Assembly (NCBI GenBank): GCA_009839745.1 | Contig: VXPE01000036.1 | Span: 130,763 to 194,762 of the forward strand | Direction: 5' to 3' | DNA from: Candidatus Poribacteria bacterium | GTDB taxonomy: Bacteria; Poribacteria; WGA-4E; WGA-3G | Length of the DNA stretch: 64,000 bases | In this document: positions 61,533 to 64,000 of the stretch, one piece after another | Layout: each line of letters starts with the position of its first letter | How positions within the stretch are numbered: position 1 is the stretch's first letter | The notes under the pieces: model-generated | Databases searched by the model: none | Told to the model about the DNA's origin: nothing | Seen by the model: only the letters and a program-made list of their open reading frames with translations | Position numbers and translations under genes: made by a program

Positions 61533-63110
61533 CTACAACCGACTTGCGGCATTGGGTAACCTTTTAGGGGCACTCTCGATCTCGCCATCAACGAGGGCAC
61601 TCGCAGGAATATAGTTGCTGTAATCCGAGATGTTTCCGTGTGTCACTGCATAGATGATAACGTTAATAAGTTGTCGTGCAGCGGCTGGCGCGAATTCATC
61701 CAAGATTCTATTCCGATCCTGATAGTGACCGAAGAAAGGTTTCTGGACAGCACCATCCATCACGTGCATCATTGCTTCTGTATCGACAAGAATAGCCAAC
61801 CGATCATCAACGAAAACACCTTGTAACTGACGATACGGACCGTGATGGAGAATGGTAGACCCAATTTTCCGGACGGGAAAACGGAGGGGTCCGCTCAACT
61901 CATAGAAACTGTTGTAAATCTCGTGATCTTGCGGGATAGTCGTGAGGTGGTATTCAGGCAGAATCTGGCGTAAGACCCGCATTGCGGGCTGCATTGCCGC
62001 TTCCGTGTTTCCATGTGTCGGCATATAGATGAACCCACCGCGATTGATGACATATTCTCGGAGTCGCTGCGCCTCCCGGTCGGTATAACCGAAGGAAGGG
62101 CGATCCCCTTTCGCATTCCAGAGATTACCACCCCCTAACAATCCATTATGGAGTTGCACTGAGGATTTGGGAACCGGTTCCATAAAGATAATGGGGGACT
62201 CAAAAAACGCTGCATCCGTAATTTGAACGGCATCCACCATTTGGGTTTGAATACCTGTTTCTGCATTCAGCGACTGGACTAAATAGGGCAGACCTGCCCC
62301 GAATCGGAGATGTCCGATGCCGCTGCCTCATATATCGAGGTTCGGATGCAATGGATCATCGAGACGGACGAGATTGAGACTTCCAATAATCTCTGTCCCC
62401 CGACCTTGAATGATGGCACCTGGGCTTCCCTTCGGAAGTTGTGGGACACCATTACCGAGAACCATATTCTTTTCGACATTCGACAGGGATGCGTTGATAT
62501 TTGCAGCACCTGCCCCGTCTACGAGCGAGTTCAGACCGCCGCGGCTTTGTGTCCGTCCTTGTCCGAAACCGGATCCTGAACCGAAAGTTCCACGCCCGGT
62601 CCCGCTACCCAAACCGTCACCAATACCTACGCCTATGCCATCCGTAACTGGCCCGCCGCTGGGCAAGCCTGCGGTAGGTAATCCATCTGATGCCGTCGGC
62701 AGTTGTGCAGCCGTTGAGAGCGGTTGTGTCGTATGCTGGATCACGGGAGACGCACTCGGAACTTTGACCTGCTGTCCTCTTGGGGCAGCGGGTGCGCTTG
62801 CCATAAGCGATGCTGCAGGTGCCGCAGTTGAGGACGATCTCGTCGCGCGGTCGACTGTTGTCCGACGCTGCGTCGTTTCCGTTTGTGGAACGACTCTCAA
62901 ATCTGGAACAGGGGTTGTTACAACGGTTGGCTTCTGAATAACATCCCTTTTCGCTGCTTGGGGTGGCGTAACGATGAAGAAACTCAGATCAATCGTATCT
63001 TGTGCTTTCTGTGCTTGAGATGAGATGGCGATGTACCCTATAACGACTGCAAGGCAGGCGTGTATGCCGAGCGATACCATCCATACGAGAGGCATTCGGC
63101 GCGATTTCAT
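61533..63110 (-). pseudogene. TonB-like/DUF4159 gene interrupted by one in-frame TGA
   Basis: From the ATG at 63110 (AGGAGG 8 bases upstream) the first part encodes a TonB-like protein: membrane anchor (WMVSLGIHACLAVVIGYIAI), Pro/Gln/Ser linker, Gly-rich stretch and the segment LNLVRLDDPLHPNLDI, then TGA at 62330-62328. The same frame continues at once with GSGIGHLRFGAGLPYLVQSL and a complete DUF4159 domain (MVDAVQITDAAFFESPIIFM; REYVINRGGFIYMPTHGNTE), ending at 61533. A TGG-to-TGA change at a Trp would explain it. If real, the gene is disrupted, or the stop is read through; the downstream part could also restart at the Met near 62240. Confidence 0.85.
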
Positions 63111-63354
63111 GGGACGCACCTCCTATGTGGTTAAGTGTTCGCGCTTTAACGTGTTGTTACATCCGATTTTTCTCTCATTTATGTTATCAATGTGAATCCG
63201 ACGTAAAAGAGAAATTAGAAAAAGAACCCTTTGATTATTAAAGACACAATTTTACGGTGGAAAAGGTGCATAATCTCACAAAGGTGAAAGAAATTTGATA
63301 AAAATAACGCTTTTCCAGAGAGAATTCTCTGAATGTTTATGCCAAACTCACATT

Positions 63355-63383
63355 ATATTAACAATTCTTACACTCTCTGTCAA
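63355..63383 (-). promoter_or_regulatory. Sigma-70 promoter for the TonB-like/DUF4159 gene
   Basis: TTGACA (63383-63378), 17-base spacer, TAATAT (63360-63355). It lies about 245 bases upstream of the ATG. The rest of 63111-63413 is AT-rich without a gene. Confidence 0.65.
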
Positions 63384-63413
63384 GTTTTATTTTTTCTGCG
63401 CGCATGAAAAGGA

Positions 63414-64000
63414 TTAAATTCCAAACCAATATCGGCATTTAATCAGGAAGATATCCTTCCCAGGATCCGTGAAACTGCTTCTCAAGCGATGGACGGGACG
63501 AAACTCAAGGTCGGCTGCGCCCACATCCTCTAACTCTATTGCACGCGATTGAGACCACACCAAGAACAGCGTACTCCCCGGACGAAATTCCCAACGAAGC
63601 ACGGTATTCCCTCGCAACGAGCGCATGTGGAAATTAGGATTCCGCTTCAGCGGATACGGTTTGAACTGATAGGACCTCGGCTCGACCAACTCTTTGAAGT
63701 TGGTATAGTCTCCGACGGTAATGAACGGCTGCACATAGAATTGAAGACTCAATGTTGGGGTAAAACTGATATTCGCGCGCGTTGTAAAGTCAAGTGTTTG
63801 ACTCGTCAATTCTCCATAGACGTAGTGTTTATGGATATAACCATTGACATCTTCTTCAACTAACCCGACCCACTGAGCATCATAAATTCGGTAACGATAC
63901 ATCGGTCCGATGCTAAGTTCAATGTTCGACGCAGGACGAATGTTCAGACGGAGACTAACTTCCTTTTCAGAATTTTTATTATTATCGTCCCATGCAAAAA
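63414..64000 (-). CDS. 3' part of a DUF5916-type outer-membrane protein
   Basis: The frame is open to the window edge (about 194 residues visible). Beta-barrel-like strands with the DUF5916 signatures FTPTLSLQFYVQPFITVGDY, SLRGNTVLRWEFRPGSTLFL and VWSQSRA, ending in CRYWFGI. The family consists of large secreted or outer-membrane proteins with an N-terminal CBM9-like domain, which would be outside the window. It lies upstream of the TonB-like/DUF4159 gene on the same strand, with a separate promoter between them. Confidence 0.8.
   Translation of the reverse strand, partial: FAWDDNNKNSEKEVSLRLNIRPASNIELSIGPMYRYRIYDAQWVGLVEEDVNGYIHKHYVYGELTSQTLDFTTRANISFTPTLSLQFYVQPFITVGDYTNFKELVEPRSYQFKPYPLKRNPNFHMRSLRGNTVLRWEFRPGSTLFLVWSQSRAIELEDVGAADLEFRPVHRLRSSFTDPGKDIFLIKCRYWFGI

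Noticed and set aside
61533-63110. Alternative genetic code with TGA as Trp or Gly
   Set aside because: Many intact genes in the window end in TGA and use TGG for Trp; a single nonsense change explains the case better.
1-64000. CRISPR arrays, rRNA genes, complete insertion sequences, prophage genes
   Set aside because: No regularly spaced repeats, rRNA-like stretches, transposases, integrases or phage structural genes were recognised in either strand.

Overview
The window is a moderate-GC bacterial chromosome segment with a diderm (Gram-negative-type) envelope: it has ExbB/ExbD energisers, a large outer-membrane-type protein, a DUF5916 outer-membrane protein and TonB-like/DUF4159 sequence. 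The many secreted PD40 (TolB-like) propeller proteins, the Wzz-like protein and the inositol/sugar-acid genes are reminiscent of Candidatus Poribacteria or a relative. That placement is an inference from protein style, not a database result. The code is standard: many genes end in TGA and use TGG for Trp.

Layout. 0-9.4 kb: envelope genes (DUF5683 protein, NTF2-like lipoprotein, Wzz-like chain-length protein, a 1112-aa lipoprotein/outer-membrane protein with two EF-hand loops, ExbB with an N-terminal carboxypeptidase-regulatory-like domain, two ExbD). 9.4-16 kb: gltB with a long structured leader, and gamma-glutamyltransferase. 16-22 kb: an accessory island of secreted proteins and PD40 proteins, with a divergent sigma-70-like factor, two near-identical promoter blocks and a deleted PD40 pseudogene. 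22-30 kb: lpdA, a PfkB kinase, the SAM cycle (ahcY, metK) and rpsA. 30-36 kb: a partner-switching/phosphorelay module (three STAS proteins, an RsbW-like ATPase, a receiver-PP2C phosphatase, a lone receiver, a PAS histidine kinase, a tandem Usp). 36-39 kb: radC and an in-frame fusion of a DNA methyltransferase to RlmB. 39-46 kb: iolD, iolC, an HpaI-type aldolase, a Ser/Thr kinase and a KDPG aldolase. 46-52.5 kb: two CNNM/CorC proteins and a pterin cluster (SDR, FolE, tandem PTPS) with a rhodanese. 52.6-61.5 kb: the most unusual region. 61.5-64 kb: a TonB-like/DUF4159 gene broken by one in-frame TGA, and the 3' part of a DUF5916 gene.

The candidate new system spans about 52.6-61.4 kb, all on the + strand. 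Two GT-B glycosyltransferase-like proteins each begin with a PqqD/RRE-like peptide-binding domain; the first keeps the EX7E motif and the second has lost it. An overlapping gene encodes an A24-type (prepilin peptidase-like) membrane aspartyl protease. A PD40 propeller gene follows, behind a textbook sigma-54 promoter with an upstream dyad. Then come a 106-aa precursor-like protein with an 8-Cys, strongly acidic core after an AxA site, a long hairpin overlapping its stop codon, an ABM-fold protein, and a truncated c-type cytochrome/UshA-like protein. I read this as a possible RiPP-type or glycosylated Cys-rich secreted peptide pathway. The RRE calls rest on pattern recognition and the chemistry is unknown.
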